Assembly: GCF_001688725.2 (NCBI RefSeq)
Contig: NZ_CP015401.2
Span: forward strand, 682,001 to 746,000
Direction: 5' to 3'
Length of the DNA: 64,000 nt
DNA from: Bacteroides caecimuris
GTDB lineage: Bacteria; Bacteroidota; Bacteroidia; Bacteroidales; Bacteroidaceae
Position 1 is the first letter of the stretch, and each line of letters begins with the position of its first letter. The position numbers and the translations under genes were made by a program. Shown here piece after piece: positions 38,703 through 49,291 of the stretch. Below the pieces are notes generated by a model. The model saw nothing but the letters and a program-made list of their open reading frames with translations, was not told where the DNA came from and did no database searches.

Positions 38703-40365
38703 CTTTTTTGTCCTTCGTCACTTCTTCCTCCTCAACGGCTACCGGAGCTTTTGGGAAAGCTTCTCCTTTTTCAAGTATCTCAATACCTTTAATAACAGTA
38801 GCATCTGTCTTGTTAAAATATTGAAGATAAGCTTCCAGTCCAAGCATATTGTAGATGATGTTACCAAAGAGGTTTTTCTCCAATAGTTTGTATGACTTTT
38901 GAATGAGGATATTTCTTCTTTTCACTCCTTTGCTGTCGGCAAAACGGACAAACTGTTCTACCAATCCTTGATGACGAAGATAATTCAGCAATTCTTCCTC
39001 TGTTTCATATTGGCTAAGTTTCTTCCGGTTGTTGTCGGTGTACCGGAATGTGAATTGAATAGTCAATCCCCGGTTGATAACAGTAGAAAGATAAGAGGTG
39101 ACTCCCGTTGTATCTTGCGGTACGAATATATCCGGCATGATACCACCACCGCCGTAAACAGTACGTCCCAGGCTGGTGTTATAACGTTCGCTTTCATTCT
39201 GCTTGATACTGTCGCGTGAGAAGAATTCCCCATGTTCATAACGGGTATATAAATCCAGTTCGTAGTTGCGATCTTTACCGCTTTCGTATGGACGTTGGAT
39301 GCAGCGTCCGGATGGAGTGTAGTAGCGGGCGATTGTCAAGCGGATAGCTGAACCGTCACTGAAGTCGATCGGTTGTTGCACAAGTCCTTTACCAAAGGAA
39401 CGGCGTCCTACAACTGTACCCCGGTCGTTATCCTGAATAGCTCCGGTGAAGATTTCACTGGCAGAAGCAGAACCTTCGTCAATCAATACAACGAGTGGCA
39501 TTTTCTGACAGCTGCCTGTACCGTTGGCGAATTCTTCTGCACGTGGATATTTACGGCCTTGAGTGTATACAATTAATTTGCCTTCGGGCAGGAACTCATT
39601 CACCATGCGGATGGCAGCTTCCATATATCCTCCAGTGTTACCTCGGAGGTCAATGATCAGACCTTTGCATTTTTTATGGTTGAGTTGTGCCAGTGCATTC
39701 AACAATTCTACATGGCTGGTACGTCCGAATTTGCTGACTTTCACGTAACCAATGTCATCGTTTAACATATAAGCTGCATCAACGGTATTTTGAGGAATGT
39801 CTCCGCGGGTTATGTTGAAATGCAGTAAGTCTTTTTCTCCCGTTCGTTTGATACCTAATTTCACTTGTGAACCTTTCGGACCTTTCAGAGTGCGCATAGC
39901 CCGTTCGTTGGTTACTTTCTTACCGACAAACAAACTGTCGTCTACAGTAACAATACGGTCGCCCGCCATCAATCCTATCTTTTCAGAAGGACCACCCTGA
40001 ACAACTGCATTCACATGAATGGTGTCATTCTGTATGGTAAACTGGATACCGATTCCGCTAAAGCTACCTTCCAGTTCCGAGTTGACTTCTTCGAGATTTT
40101 GGGCTGGGATATACGTTGAATGTGGATCTAATTCGGCCAGAATCTGCGGCATGGCTTTTTCCACTAAATCGGTCATGTTTACAGTGTCGACGTATTGATC
40201 GTCTATAATGCGTAATAATGCGTTTAGCTTATTGGAGGAACCGTTGATAATACCCAAACGGTTGCCGGCAAAATGCTTGGCATAAAATGTCCCGATAAGA
40301 ATCCCGACTACCACGCTGACTGCTATGATGACAGGTGTAAAACGTGAAGAGTTTTTTGTACTCAT
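38614..40365 (-). CDS. S41 family C-terminal processing peptidase
   Basis: A 583-residue S41 protease: N-terminal membrane anchor (about 11-30, VIIAVSVVVGILIGTFYAKH), a PDZ domain (about 85-170, GIGIQFTIQNDTIHV and GGPSEKIGLMAGDRI), the catalytic domain with GSASASEIFTGA (Ser) and RRSFGKGLVQ (Lys), and a long C-terminal region. It degrades or trims periplasmic or envelope proteins. The last ~30 residues, rich in Lys and Arg, are encoded in the region shared with the folate gene. Confidence 0.93.
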   Translation of the reverse strand: MSTKNSSRFTPVIIAVSVVVGILIGTFYAKHFAGNRLGIINGSSNKLNALLRIIDDQYVDTVNMTDLVEKAMPQILAELDPHSTYIPAQNLEEVNSELEGSFSGIGIQFTIQNDTIHVNAVVQGGPSEKIGLMAGDRIVTVDDSLFVGKKVTNERAMRTLKGPKGSQVKLGIKRTGEKDLLHFNITRGDIPQNTVDAAYMLNDDIGYVKVSKFGRTSHVELLNALAQLNHKKCKGLIIDLRGNTGGYMEAAIRMVNEFLPEGKLIVYTQGRKYPRAEEFANGTGSCQKMPLVVLIDEGSASASEIFTGAIQDNDRGTVVGRRSFGKGLVQQPIDFSDGSAIRLTIARYYTPSGRCIQRPYESGKDRNYELDLYTRYEHGEFFSRDSIKQNESERYNTSLGRTVYGGGGIMPDIFVPQDTTGVTSYLSTVINRGLTIQFTFRYTDNNRKKLSQYETEEELLNYLRHQGLVEQFVRFADSKGVKRRNILIQKSYKLLEKNLFGNIIYNMLGLEAYLQYFNKTDATVIKGIEILEKGEAFPKAPVAVEEEEVTKDKKDGKKKRTAQAYSITEDPTCGFDYAKAAIS

Positions 40366-40395
40366 GTCTATTCCTTTTTTAAAACGTTCGTCTTC

Positions 40396-40845
40396 TTATT
40401 TATTCGGAGAGGAATGGTTATCTAATTCTGTGTAGATAACTTCAATTCCTGCCCGTTTTAATAACTCAATTCCATCTTCCAGGCGATAATGTTCGGAGTA
40501 AACTACCCGTTTGATTCCTGCCTGTATGATTAACTTCGCACATTCGATGCAAGGAGAGGCGGTGACATACATGGTAGCACCGTCGCTACTGTTGTTTGAA
40601 CGTGCAATTTTAGTAATGGCATTTGCTTCCGCATGCAGAACGTATGGTTTTGTCAGATTGTTTTCATCTTCGCATACATTCTCAAAACCGGAAGGCGTTC
40701 CATTATATCCGTCGGAGATAATCATTTTATCTTTAACAATTAAAGCTCCTACTTTACGGCGTTGGCAATAGGAATTTTCAGCCCATATACTGGCCATACG
40801 AATATAACGTTTGTCTAGTTCTAATTGTTTCTTTTCAGTGCTCAT
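40396..40845 (-). CDS. dCMP deaminase family protein
   Basis: A 149-residue zinc deaminase with HAEANAI (zinc His and catalytic Glu) and ASPCIECAK (zinc cysteines), a ComEB/dCMP deaminase layout. It would convert dCMP to dUMP. It is 30 bp upstream of the S41 protease gene and 9 bp after the lipoprotein gene, on the same strand. Confidence 0.92.
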   Translation of the reverse strand: MSTEKKQLELDKRYIRMASIWAENSYCQRRKVGALIVKDKMIISDGYNGTPSGFENVCEDENNLTKPYVLHAEANAITKIARSNNSSDGATMYVTASPCIECAKLIIQAGIKRVVYSEHYRLEDGIELLKRAGIEVIYTELDNHSSPNK

Positions 40846-40854
40846 GTTTGTTTA

Positions 40855-41370
40855 TTATTTATTACTTACTACCCGGAAAACCATACGGAAAGTTTGTTTA
40901 CCGGATGTCGGTTTGTATAAAAGGTATAAGTTGTTACTATCTCCTTCGTAAGATGTGGCTGTATTAAGTCCCTCTATAAAATTTCTGGCGAGTTGGTCGT
41001 TACCATAATTACCAGCAGTGGTAACAGTAGCTTTAAAGCTGTTGTTTTTGGCATTGGCACTCCATTTTCCTTCAAAAGTACCGGTTGCAATAATACTTCC
41101 TTTTATATTTCCGTTCATAACATCTCCATCTACTGTGCCATCAAATACGATGTTGTATGTACCGTTTTTATTAAGTTCTTTGATACTTGCTTTTTCTTGT
41201 TCCTCATTTTCCCAGAAGGGAAACATCTCATGACCTCCATCCACAGTGATATAATTTAGTTTCCACGTTTTTCCTGTAAAGATAGCGGCTACATCGTCCG
41301 AATCATTACACCCTGAAAATAAAGGAAGCAATAGTAATAATCCTACTATTTTATAGATATTCTTCTTCAT
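40855..41370 (-). CDS. Lipocalin-like lipoprotein (DUF4847-like)
   Basis: A 171-residue lipoprotein (LLLLLPLFSGC, Cys21). The body reads FTGKTWKLNYIT and continues in beta strands with repeated Gly and Thr, resembling small Bacteroides lipocalin-like proteins; DUF4847 is my best name. Function unknown. It lies between the M3 peptidase gene and the dCMP deaminase gene on the same strand. Confidence 0.65.
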   Translation of the reverse strand: MKKNIYKIVGLLLLLPLFSGCNDSDDVAAIFTGKTWKLNYITVDGGHEMFPFWENEEQEKASIKELNKNGTYNIVFDGTVDGDVMNGNIKGSIIATGTFEGKWSANAKNNSFKATVTTAGNYGNDQLARNFIEGLNTATSYEGDSNNLYLLYKPTSGKQTFRMVFRVVSNK

Positions 41371-41380
41371 GCGGTTATGT

Positions 41381-41411
41381 TTAATACTTAATACCTTATA
41401 CTTAATACTTA
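41381..41411. repeat. Heptanucleotide array ending at the M3 peptidase stop codon
   Basis: Four units on the plus strand: TTAATAC (41381), TTAATAC (41388), CTTATAC (41395), TTAATAC (41402), directly followed by the TTA that is the stop codon (TAA) of the minus-strand peptidase gene (41409-41411). The exact unit is GTATTAA on the coding strand, the same as in the array near 3448. Confidence 0.75.
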
Positions 41412-43508
41412 TTTCTTTATTCCATTTCTGATTAATAAAGCATCAATACTTGGTTCCTGTCCGCGGAAACGTTTATAAAGTACCATTGGATGTTCCGTTC
41501 CTCCTTTCGACAGAATATTATCGCGGAACGAGTCTGCAACTTCCTGATTGAATATTCCTTTTTGCTTGAACAATGAGAATGCATCGGCATCCAGTACTTC
41601 CGCCCATTTATAACTGTAATATCCTGCAGCATATCCACCGGCAAAGATATGGGAGAACTGTGTACTCATGCATGCTTCTGGTACAACCGGCAATATTTGT
41701 GCATCTTTCCAGGCTTCCTGTTCATAAGCTTTCACGTCTCCTTCAAAAGGAGTGTTGCGAGTATACCACGCCATATCAAGTAAGCCGAAACTCAGTTGTC
41801 GCAGACACGCATAAGCAATATTGAAATTAGAAGCGTCTACAAGACGTTTTATTAATTCATCCGGTAAAACTTCTCCTGTCTGATAATGACGGGCAAATGT
41901 ATTGAGGAAATCTTTCTCTATGGCGAAGTTTTCCATAATTTGCGAAGGAAGCTCCACAAAATCCCAATATACATTGGTTCCGCTTAAACTTCTGTAAGTG
42001 GAATTGGCAAACATACCATGCAGGCTATGTCCAAACTCATGCAAGAATGTTTCTACCTCATTGAATGTTAATAAAGCAGGCTTATTCTCGGTTGGCTTGG
42101 TAAAGTTCATCACAACGGATACATGCGGACGACTGTTTTCGCCAGTCTTTTTATCTATCCATTGATCTTTGTAACTCGTCATCCAAGCTCCGGAGCGCTT
42201 ACCTAAACGCGGGTGGAAGTCAGTATATAAGACGGCTAAGAATTTTCCGTTTTTATCAAACACTTCAAAGGCTTCCACTTCTTTGTGATAAACTGGGATC
42301 TCTGTATTTTTCCGGAAGGTAATTCCATATAACTTTTCTGCAAGCCCAAACACTCCTTTCTTCACTTGTTCCAATTCGAAGTAAGGGCGAAGCATTTCTT
42401 CATTGATATTGAATTTTTTGTCTTTCAATTTGTTTGAGTAATAACTCCAGTCCCAAGGCATTACAACAAAATCATTACCCTGTTCTTCGCGGGCCAGTTC
42501 TTGGATTTCTTTGTATTCCTGTTGTGCGGTAGGAGTGTATGCTTCCAGCAGTTGGTTGAGCAGCTTGTATACAGACTCGCTGTTTTCGGCCATTCTTTTC
42601 TTTAGCGTATATTCTGCATAATCTTTGTATCCCAATAGCTGGGCTATTTTCATGCGTGTATTAGCTATCTTTTTTACGATATCGATATTGTTGAATTCGT
42701 TATCATGTGTGCATTTGGTATTATAAGCCATATACAACTTCTGGCGTAAATCACGATTGTCGGAATACGTCATGAAAGGAACATAGCTTGGAGCATGAAG
42801 CGTGAACACCCATCCTTTTTTTCCTTCGCTTTTGGCTGTTTCAGCAGCAGCTTCTATGATAATTTCGGGTAATCCGGCGAGACTTTCCTTTTTTGTCAAC
42901 AGCATCTGATAGGCATTTGTTTCTTTCAGGTTGTTTTCACTGAAAGTGAGTGTCAGTTTACTCAATTCGGTAGTCAGGCGTCGGTATTCTTCCCGCGCTT
43001 CCCCTTTCAGATTGGCACCATGACGAACAAAACTGTTGTATGCATTTTCCAGTAACTGTTTTTGTTCCTGTGTCAGTTGCAAAGTCTCTTTTTGATTATA
43101 CACTTCTTTCACACGTGCGAATAATTTTTCATTCAGTGTGATATTGTTGCTGTGTTCACTAAGCAACGGCATAATCTTTTGAGCGAGTTCTTGCAAATCA
43201 TCATTCGTTTCTGCGCTCAACATATTACCAAAGACAGCAACTACCTTATCCAGTAATTCCCCTGATTCTTCGAAAGCTTCTATTGTATTGGTAAAATCGG
43301 GCTTTTCCGGATTCTGTATGATAGCCTCTATTTCTGCATTTTGCAGCTTGATTCCTTCGAGGATAGCAGGCTCATAATGCTCAGTTTTAATCCGGTCGAA
43401 CGGCACGGTTCCGTGCGGCGTATGATATTGCCCGTAGAAAGGATTCTGGGCATTTGTTATATTGTTCATAGTGCAAACTAGTATCAATGTTATTAATAAT
43501 CTCTCCAT
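41409..43508 (-). CDS. dcp: M3 family oligopeptidase (Dcp type), exported
   Basis: A 699-residue M3 metallopeptidase with an N-terminal signal segment (LLITLILVCTMNNITNAQ). The zinc motif is TFLHEFGHSLHGMF (HExxH), with the third ligand in the following helix (LPSQIMENFAIE). Length and FEEVDALFHEFGH-like context fit peptidyl-dipeptidase Dcp, which removes C-terminal dipeptides. An oligopeptidase A-like enzyme is the alternative. Confidence 0.9.
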   Translation of the reverse strand: MERLLITLILVCTMNNITNAQNPFYGQYHTPHGTVPFDRIKTEHYEPAILEGIKLQNAEIEAIIQNPEKPDFTNTIEAFEESGELLDKVVAVFGNMLSAETNDDLQELAQKIMPLLSEHSNNITLNEKLFARVKEVYNQKETLQLTQEQKQLLENAYNSFVRHGANLKGEAREEYRRLTTELSKLTLTFSENNLKETNAYQMLLTKKESLAGLPEIIIEAAAETAKSEGKKGWVFTLHAPSYVPFMTYSDNRDLRQKLYMAYNTKCTHDNEFNNIDIVKKIANTRMKIAQLLGYKDYAEYTLKKRMAENSESVYKLLNQLLEAYTPTAQQEYKEIQELAREEQGNDFVVMPWDWSYYSNKLKDKKFNINEEMLRPYFELEQVKKGVFGLAEKLYGITFRKNTEIPVYHKEVEAFEVFDKNGKFLAVLYTDFHPRLGKRSGAWMTSYKDQWIDKKTGENSRPHVSVVMNFTKPTENKPALLTFNEVETFLHEFGHSLHGMFANSTYRSLSGTNVYWDFVELPSQIMENFAIEKDFLNTFARHYQTGEVLPDELIKRLVDASNFNIAYACLRQLSFGLLDMAWYTRNTPFEGDVKAYEQEAWKDAQILPVVPEACMSTQFSHIFAGGYAAGYYSYKWAEVLDADAFSLFKQKGIFNQEVADSFRDNILSKGGTEHPMVLYKRFRGQEPSIDALLIRNGIKK

Positions 43509-43586
43509 AGAAGTACAAAGCTACTAAAATTGTAGCTTATTCAACGGATAACACGTTGCTTTTTAACAATATATAAAATGAAATGT

Positions 43587-43623
43587 ATAAAAAAAGACCG
43601 CTATGGTTTCCCGCAGCGGTCTT
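43587..43623 (-). terminator. gapA terminator
   Basis: Perfect 9-bp stem (AAGACCGCT at 43594-43602 with AGCGGTCTT at 43615-43623), a 12-nt loop, and a following T-run (TTTTTATAC) on the minus strand, 22 bp after the gapA stop codon. Confidence 0.9.
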
Positions 43624-43644
43624 CTATATGGTTCAGGCTTCTAA

Positions 43645-44745
<1,101 letters not shown>

Positions 44746-44797
44746 CAAAAATGTTTTTATATTCGCGCATTAAATTCACATTAAATATTGAAAAAAG

Positions 44798-45241
44798 ATG
44801 GGAAAGAGTACATTTTTACAGGACTTTAAGGCGTTTGCGATGAAAGGCAACGTCATCGATATGGCTGTCGGTGTAGTTATTGGTGGTGCATTTGGCAAAA
44901 TCGTATCATCATTGGTGGCTAATGTTATTATGCCTCCGATTGGTTTACTGGTTGGTGGTGTGAACTTTACAGATTTGAAGTGGGTAATGAAAGCGGCGGA
45001 AGTGGGAGCCGACGGTAAGGAGATAGCTCCGGCGGTTTCTTTGGATTACGGTCAGTTTCTACAGGCTACGTTCGACTTTCTGATTATTGCTTTTTCTATA
45101 TTTTTATTTATACGTTTGATAACGAAGTTGACAACAAAGAAAAAAGAGGAAGTTGCAGCTACGCCGCCTGCTCCTCCGGCACCTACCAAGGAGGAAGTGC
45201 TGTTGACGGAGATCCGCGACTTGCTGAAAGAGAAAAAGTAA
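44798..45241 (+). CDS. mscL: Large-conductance mechanosensitive channel
   Basis: A 147-residue channel that opens on membrane tension. N-terminal amphipathic helix and first TM ([35 protein letters not shown]), periplasmic loop, second TM ([19 protein letters not shown]) and a cytoplasmic tail with a [11 protein letters not shown] linker and EIRDLLKEK. Convergent to the Hsp70 operon with a 125-bp gap that holds no visible gene. Confidence 0.95.
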   Translation: MGKSTFLQDFKAFAMKGNVIDMAVGVVIGGAFGKIVSSLVANVIMPPIGLLVGGVNFTDLKWVMKAAEVGADGKEIAPAVSLDYGQFLQATFDFLIIAFSIFLFIRLITKLTTKKKEEVAATPPAPPAPTKEEVLLTEIRDLLKEKK

Positions 45242-45366
45242 TGGATCCAGACCCGATGACTCGGATTCTAAAATATAAGAAGCTTGGAGTTGTCGGGTCT
45301 GAAACATGGTTGCAAGGCAAAAATTGGTGCATACCAAGTAGGGACTTATGCGTGAAAAAGGGTGGG

Positions 45367-46422
45367 TCAACTATAATTGCTGCACTTTTTATTGCATGCG
45401 TCACTGTCGCTGATTTGGATATTGTGATAATGGCAATAACCGTTGCTATAATGGTTACAGTTCGCACAACATTCCTTAGATGAACGCTTGCTGCTTTCTC
45501 CGATGATATAAAGTATGAAGTATCCTATCAGTACAATAATGAGTAGTACGACAAAGTGTGCCAGAATCAATATCGTGGATAAAGAGCCCAACAAATAGAC
45601 GGCCACGCAAAGAAAAGCCCTTGTCCACCCTCCTTTAGGGACCACTCCTTTGAATATTAATACTATTTGAATAATTTGGCATACAATGAATGCAATGGTT
45701 ACAAATGTAACAGCAACCGGGAAAAATATTCCGGTTACAATACCGGCAATAATACCGCCTACCCAAGAGTAGATTCCCCATCGTTTGTCAAAAGAACCGT
45801 AACTGTTGTATTCTACATCTTCCAGTGTGTTGAAGAAACATACGAACTGGTTGAATACCACAAAGCCGAACAACAGAAAATTGATAATCGTCCATAGCCA
45901 ACCTACAGTGTCCGGAATGCAAAACCAAATGGCATTTCCTCCCATCAATATCAAATAGACAAGCTCTGATATAGCGGTTGTCAAAAACAGTAGCCAATTA
46001 ACGGTATGTAAACCATCTTCCAATGGCGTTTCTCCTCTGCTTTTTCTGATGAAGAATAGTGCCACAGAAAGAGCGGCAATTAAATAAACCATCCATTCCG
46101 CATTGCCTGTCGCCAGGTTTAATAAGGGAAAATGGAATTTGGAGTCTGTAGGATTGGAGACCGTGCTGTTTTCCTCCACTCTCTTCAGGTATTGTGCGCT
46201 GACATACGCATAACCGTTGTCATATCCGATTTTAGCCCATCCGTCATTTATTTCATACACATCTATTTTCCCGCCTTTGTCTATTGTTCCTAACACCGGA
46301 GCCTCTTTGTCTGCGTAGCTACGGATATTCAGAAAAGTGTTGGCGGTTACTTCGTACTTTGTTTGTGCCGTGCACCACAGGCAATAACACAACAGAATGA
46401 TTGTCCATACATAAGTTTTCAT
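45367..46422 (-). CDS. SH3-domain membrane protein with Cys-rich C-terminal tail
   Basis: A 351-residue protein: signal peptide (1-20, to CTAQ), a bacterial SH3 domain (about 22-80, TFLNIRSYADKEAPVLGTID), then six or more membrane segments (about 108-310), and a C-terminal tail with nine cysteines (ECCANCNHYSNGYCHYHN, then DACNKKCSNY), which could bind zinc or another metal. Function unknown. It is last in a five-gene operon after the L,D-transpeptidase (12 bp). Its SH3 domain resembles the one in the TonB-type protein of the same operon, which suggests shared cell-wall or protein targeting. Confidence 0.8.
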   Translation of the reverse strand: MKTYVWTIILLCYCLWCTAQTKYEVTANTFLNIRSYADKEAPVLGTIDKGGKIDVYEINDGWAKIGYDNGYAYVSAQYLKRVEENSTVSNPTDSKFHFPLLNLATGNAEWMVYLIAALSVALFFIRKSRGETPLEDGLHTVNWLLFLTTAISELVYLILMGGNAIWFCIPDTVGWLWTIINFLLFGFVVFNQFVCFFNTLEDVEYNSYGSFDKRWGIYSWVGGIIAGIVTGIFFPVAVTFVTIAFIVCQIIQIVLIFKGVVPKGGWTRAFLCVAVYLLGSLSTILILAHFVVLLIIVLIGYFILYIIGESSKRSSKECCANCNHYSNGYCHYHNIQISDSDACNKKCSNYS

Positions 46423-46434
46423 AGGCTTTGGATT

Positions 46435-46971
46435 TTAGTTGTTTATTTCATCTTGTGCGGAAGGGGTTATTACTACGGTCATCGGCACGTTCAGCATGGG
46501 CACCAGTCTTTCCAAATCTTCATTCTTTAAACGGATGCAACCTTCGGTCGCTCTTGTGCCAATGGAAAGAGAATCATGCGTGCCGTGAATGCCTATGCCT
46601 TTATGTCCGGGAGTAGCCAGGCGGATGAAGAAGGGACCGTATGCCCCTTTTATTTCTCCTTTTCCATCGTGGAAGTCGTGTGTCCATTTCTGTGAATTTT
46701 GAATGTCGCAAATGGAAAAGACTCCTTCGGGTGTTTTCATGTCTCCCGGTTTTTGTTTGTTTCCATAGTTTAATCCACAAGCGATATGGGCGGCAAACAA
46801 TTCCCTTCCTTTATAATCAATCAATCTTAGCTTCATCTCCTGCTTGGATATAAGCAGGAGATTGGCGTTTTGTATGTTCTGCAATGTGTTATCGAAATAA
46901 CACTTATAAGCAAACCATGCTGCTACGGCACCTAATATGAAGCACCCTAATAATTTCGTTGTTTTTCTCAT
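46435..46971 (-). CDS. L,D-transpeptidase (YkuD family)
   Basis: A 178-residue membrane-anchored YkuD protein. Residues ~8-25 form an N-terminal anchor (LLGCFILGAVAAWFAYK). The catalytic part has GIHGTHDSLSIGTRATEGCIRL, with the His and Cys of the family and a Glu in place of the more common His before GC, as in some ErfK-type members. It would cross-link peptidoglycan or attach proteins to it. It begins 1 bp after the TonB-SH3 gene and is in the same operon. Confidence 0.88.
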   Translation of the reverse strand: MRKTTKLLGCFILGAVAAWFAYKCYFDNTLQNIQNANLLLISKQEMKLRLIDYKGRELFAAHIACGLNYGNKQKPGDMKTPEGVFSICDIQNSQKWTHDFHDGKGEIKGAYGPFFIRLATPGHKGIGIHGTHDSLSIGTRATEGCIRLKNEDLERLVPMLNVPMTVVITPSAQDEINN

Positions 46972-49284
46972 CTAAGTAAGTTTGAAAGTAATAGGCAGGG
47001 TGTATTTCACACGTATAGCTTTCCCGCCTGTTTTTCCGGGTGTCCATTTGGGCATATTTGTAACTACACGTATGGCTTCTTTGTCCAAGTATGGATCGGC
47101 ACCTCTTACTACTTTTACATCCGTGATACTACCGTCTTTGTTAACTACAAATTGCACGATCACACGCCCTTGAGTTCCATTTTCCTGTGCGATAGCCGGA
47201 TATTTGATATTTCTACTCAAATATTGCATTACTCCTGCCATTCCACCATGAGGGAATTCCGGCATCTGTTCGGCAGCATCATATATGTGGTCGTCAGAAA
47301 GATTTGTGTTTTCTTCTTCTTTTTTCTTTTCTTTGATGTTTATGGATTTAGTGTATAGTTTGGCTCCATCCATCCAGATTTCATAGTGGTATGTTCCCGG
47401 TAGATATGATTTTCCTCCGCTGCTTCCCCATCCGGTCGTTTCAAAAGTGCCTTCTTTTTCCGATAAGGTAATCTTTTGTTCAAAGGTATACCCTGCCGGT
47501 GATACTTTGCCTTTGGCAACCGTACCGTTCGGGCTTATGATTTTAACTTTTAATGTAACCGTTTCCGGAGTGGCTGATTGTCTTCTGTAAGAAACTTTAC
47601 CGATTAAATATTGCATGTCGGAATAAAGCTGCTGACCATATTCACTTGAGATGTCTCCATTGTCATCCATGTTGGCGAAAACAGTGGAAAGCACCGTCAA
47701 CTTGTTGGAAGAAACAGGTTGTGTCTCTTTCACGGGTTCTTTCTTTGTCTTTGGCGGAGTGCCGGATTCTTGATTCGAATAAGTTACTTTATACTTATTA
47801 TTCCATTTGTTGTAAGTGATGGACTTGATGTCACCTTTGACTGGTGCGTCTTCCGTATAGCGGAACACGGGTGTCTCATCCTCTTCAAAGGAATACAAAG
47901 CGAGTCTCCTGTTTCCGGTTTGATTGTCCTTCAATATGAATGCAAATTCGGTGAAGTTGTCATAACCATCGTTCAAACGAGGATACAAGACACTGTTCGG
48001 TTTTATTTCTTTGGGCTTAGCGTATAGTTGCCAAGCTGTACTTCCTGTCTTTATACCATTGTTCTTTAAATAATTTAATATAGCCAGTCTGCATTTGGCT
48101 GTGGATACGGCATCTTTGGCATCTTCATTTCCCCAGACACCATTCAGTAAATGAAATTCTTCTGAGTTCAACAAATAGTCAGAAGCGACATAACCTTTTT
48201 TCCCGTCTGCCTTGACATGAGCCCATCCGTTTTCATTGGAATAGGTAATCAGTTCCGAACCGTATGGGATGGTGGTTATCCGGTTGTATTCTACATCTGC
48301 TATGGCGGAAGAACGTAAAAAAAGATTGGTAGCGTATACATAGCTCCGCGGGGCGTTTTTGTCCCGTTTGTAGTCTTTATACCAGAATTGATAACCGGCC
48401 CAAAATATTCCGATGAGGAATAGGAACCATAAGCAACCGTGCGAGTTTTTCTCTTTCTTTCGTTCTTTTCCTTTGGTTCTAGGTTCTTCCTTTTCTCTTT
48501 TGTTTCTTTCTTCTTCCTCTTTTCTCCTGTCTTCTTCTCTTCTTTTGTTTTCTCCTTCTTCTTTTATTTTCTTGATAAATGAATTGTAAGTTTCTATCCA
48601 TTTATCAAGGATTCCTTTGTTGGCAAGTGTCCTTTGGAAAAGATCCATCTTTCCATTGCTGAAGTATTTGTCGGACAATGCTGCGAATTTCTGTACATCG
48701 GCAGCTAGTTGCGCCTCTTTACCACTGATTTGATTGGCAAAGGTAATCAGTCTTTTAATTTCAGCAGAAGGAACACTTTTTTCTGCGTTTATCATATTGA
48801 ATAACACTATGAGGAAGTCGTTTGCCACAGAATCGTAGGCCCAGATGTTGCCGGTCCACAGTTTGGACGTGGCATTGTCCCATGCTATGGTGTCCATTTC
48901 TACGATGGTTTTTCCGTTGTCTTTGGGTTGAGGACGCGGTTTTTCTTTTTCTGGCGATGACAACAGGTCTGCCGCCAGCTTCTCTTTGATGGCTACCGAT
49001 TTGAAATCGGGATTTCCGAATAGCGTTTCGCTCAATGTCAGAAAAGAGTTAAGTGCGGCGGACAGATCCGGCTTGATTCCGGCTATTCCTAAGGCAAACT
49101 CACGTAGTTGCACGATACGCTCGTTCATCTCTTTCTTTTTGACCGGACTGCTGAAAGCCATTTGTTCCAATTCGGTGAAATAGCTTTCTTGTTCATTGTA
49201 ATGGGGATCGGAGATGCCTTTGCGCACCTCCAATCTTTTGCGTTCCCATTCTTTTACTTTGTTTTCAAATACAGGAGTAACCAT
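46972..49284 (-). CDS. Trans-envelope protein with cytoplasmic domain, SH3 and TonB C-terminal domain
   Basis: A 770-residue protein with no signal peptide. Residues 1-280 are cytoplasmic and helical, ending in a Lys/Arg/Glu-rich stretch (about 240-280). One membrane helix follows (about 284-302, CLWFLFLIGIFWAGYQF), then periplasmic parts: an SH3 domain (about 315-372, NLFLRSSAIADVEY), a beta-rich region, and a C-terminal TonB domain (about 672-770, NIKYPAIAQENGTQGRVIVQ). So the TonB-like end faces the outer membrane while ~280 residues face the chaperone side. Starts 7 bp after the Hsp70 gene. Confidence 0.85.
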   Translation of the reverse strand: MVTPVFENKVKEWERKRLEVRKGISDPHYNEQESYFTELEQMAFSSPVKKKEMNERIVQLREFALGIAGIKPDLSAALNSFLTLSETLFGNPDFKSVAIKEKLAADLLSSPEKEKPRPQPKDNGKTIVEMDTIAWDNATSKLWTGNIWAYDSVANDFLIVLFNMINAEKSVPSAEIKRLITFANQISGKEAQLAADVQKFAALSDKYFSNGKMDLFQRTLANKGILDKWIETYNSFIKKIKEEGENKRREEDRRKEEEERNKREKEEPRTKGKERKKEKNSHGCLWFLFLIGIFWAGYQFWYKDYKRDKNAPRSYVYATNLFLRSSAIADVEYNRITTIPYGSELITYSNENGWAHVKADGKKGYVASDYLLNSEEFHLLNGVWGNEDAKDAVSTAKCRLAILNYLKNNGIKTGSTAWQLYAKPKEIKPNSVLYPRLNDGYDNFTEFAFILKDNQTGNRRLALYSFEEDETPVFRYTEDAPVKGDIKSITYNKWNNKYKVTYSNQESGTPPKTKKEPVKETQPVSSNKLTVLSTVFANMDDNGDISSEYGQQLYSDMQYLIGKVSYRRQSATPETVTLKVKIISPNGTVAKGKVSPAGYTFEQKITLSEKEGTFETTGWGSSGGKSYLPGTYHYEIWMDGAKLYTKSINIKEKKKEEENTNLSDDHIYDAAEQMPEFPHGGMAGVMQYLSRNIKYPAIAQENGTQGRVIVQFVVNKDGSITDVKVVRGADPYLDKEAIRVVTNMPKWTPGKTGGKAIRVKYTLPITFKLT

Positions 49285-49291
49285 TTCTTAT

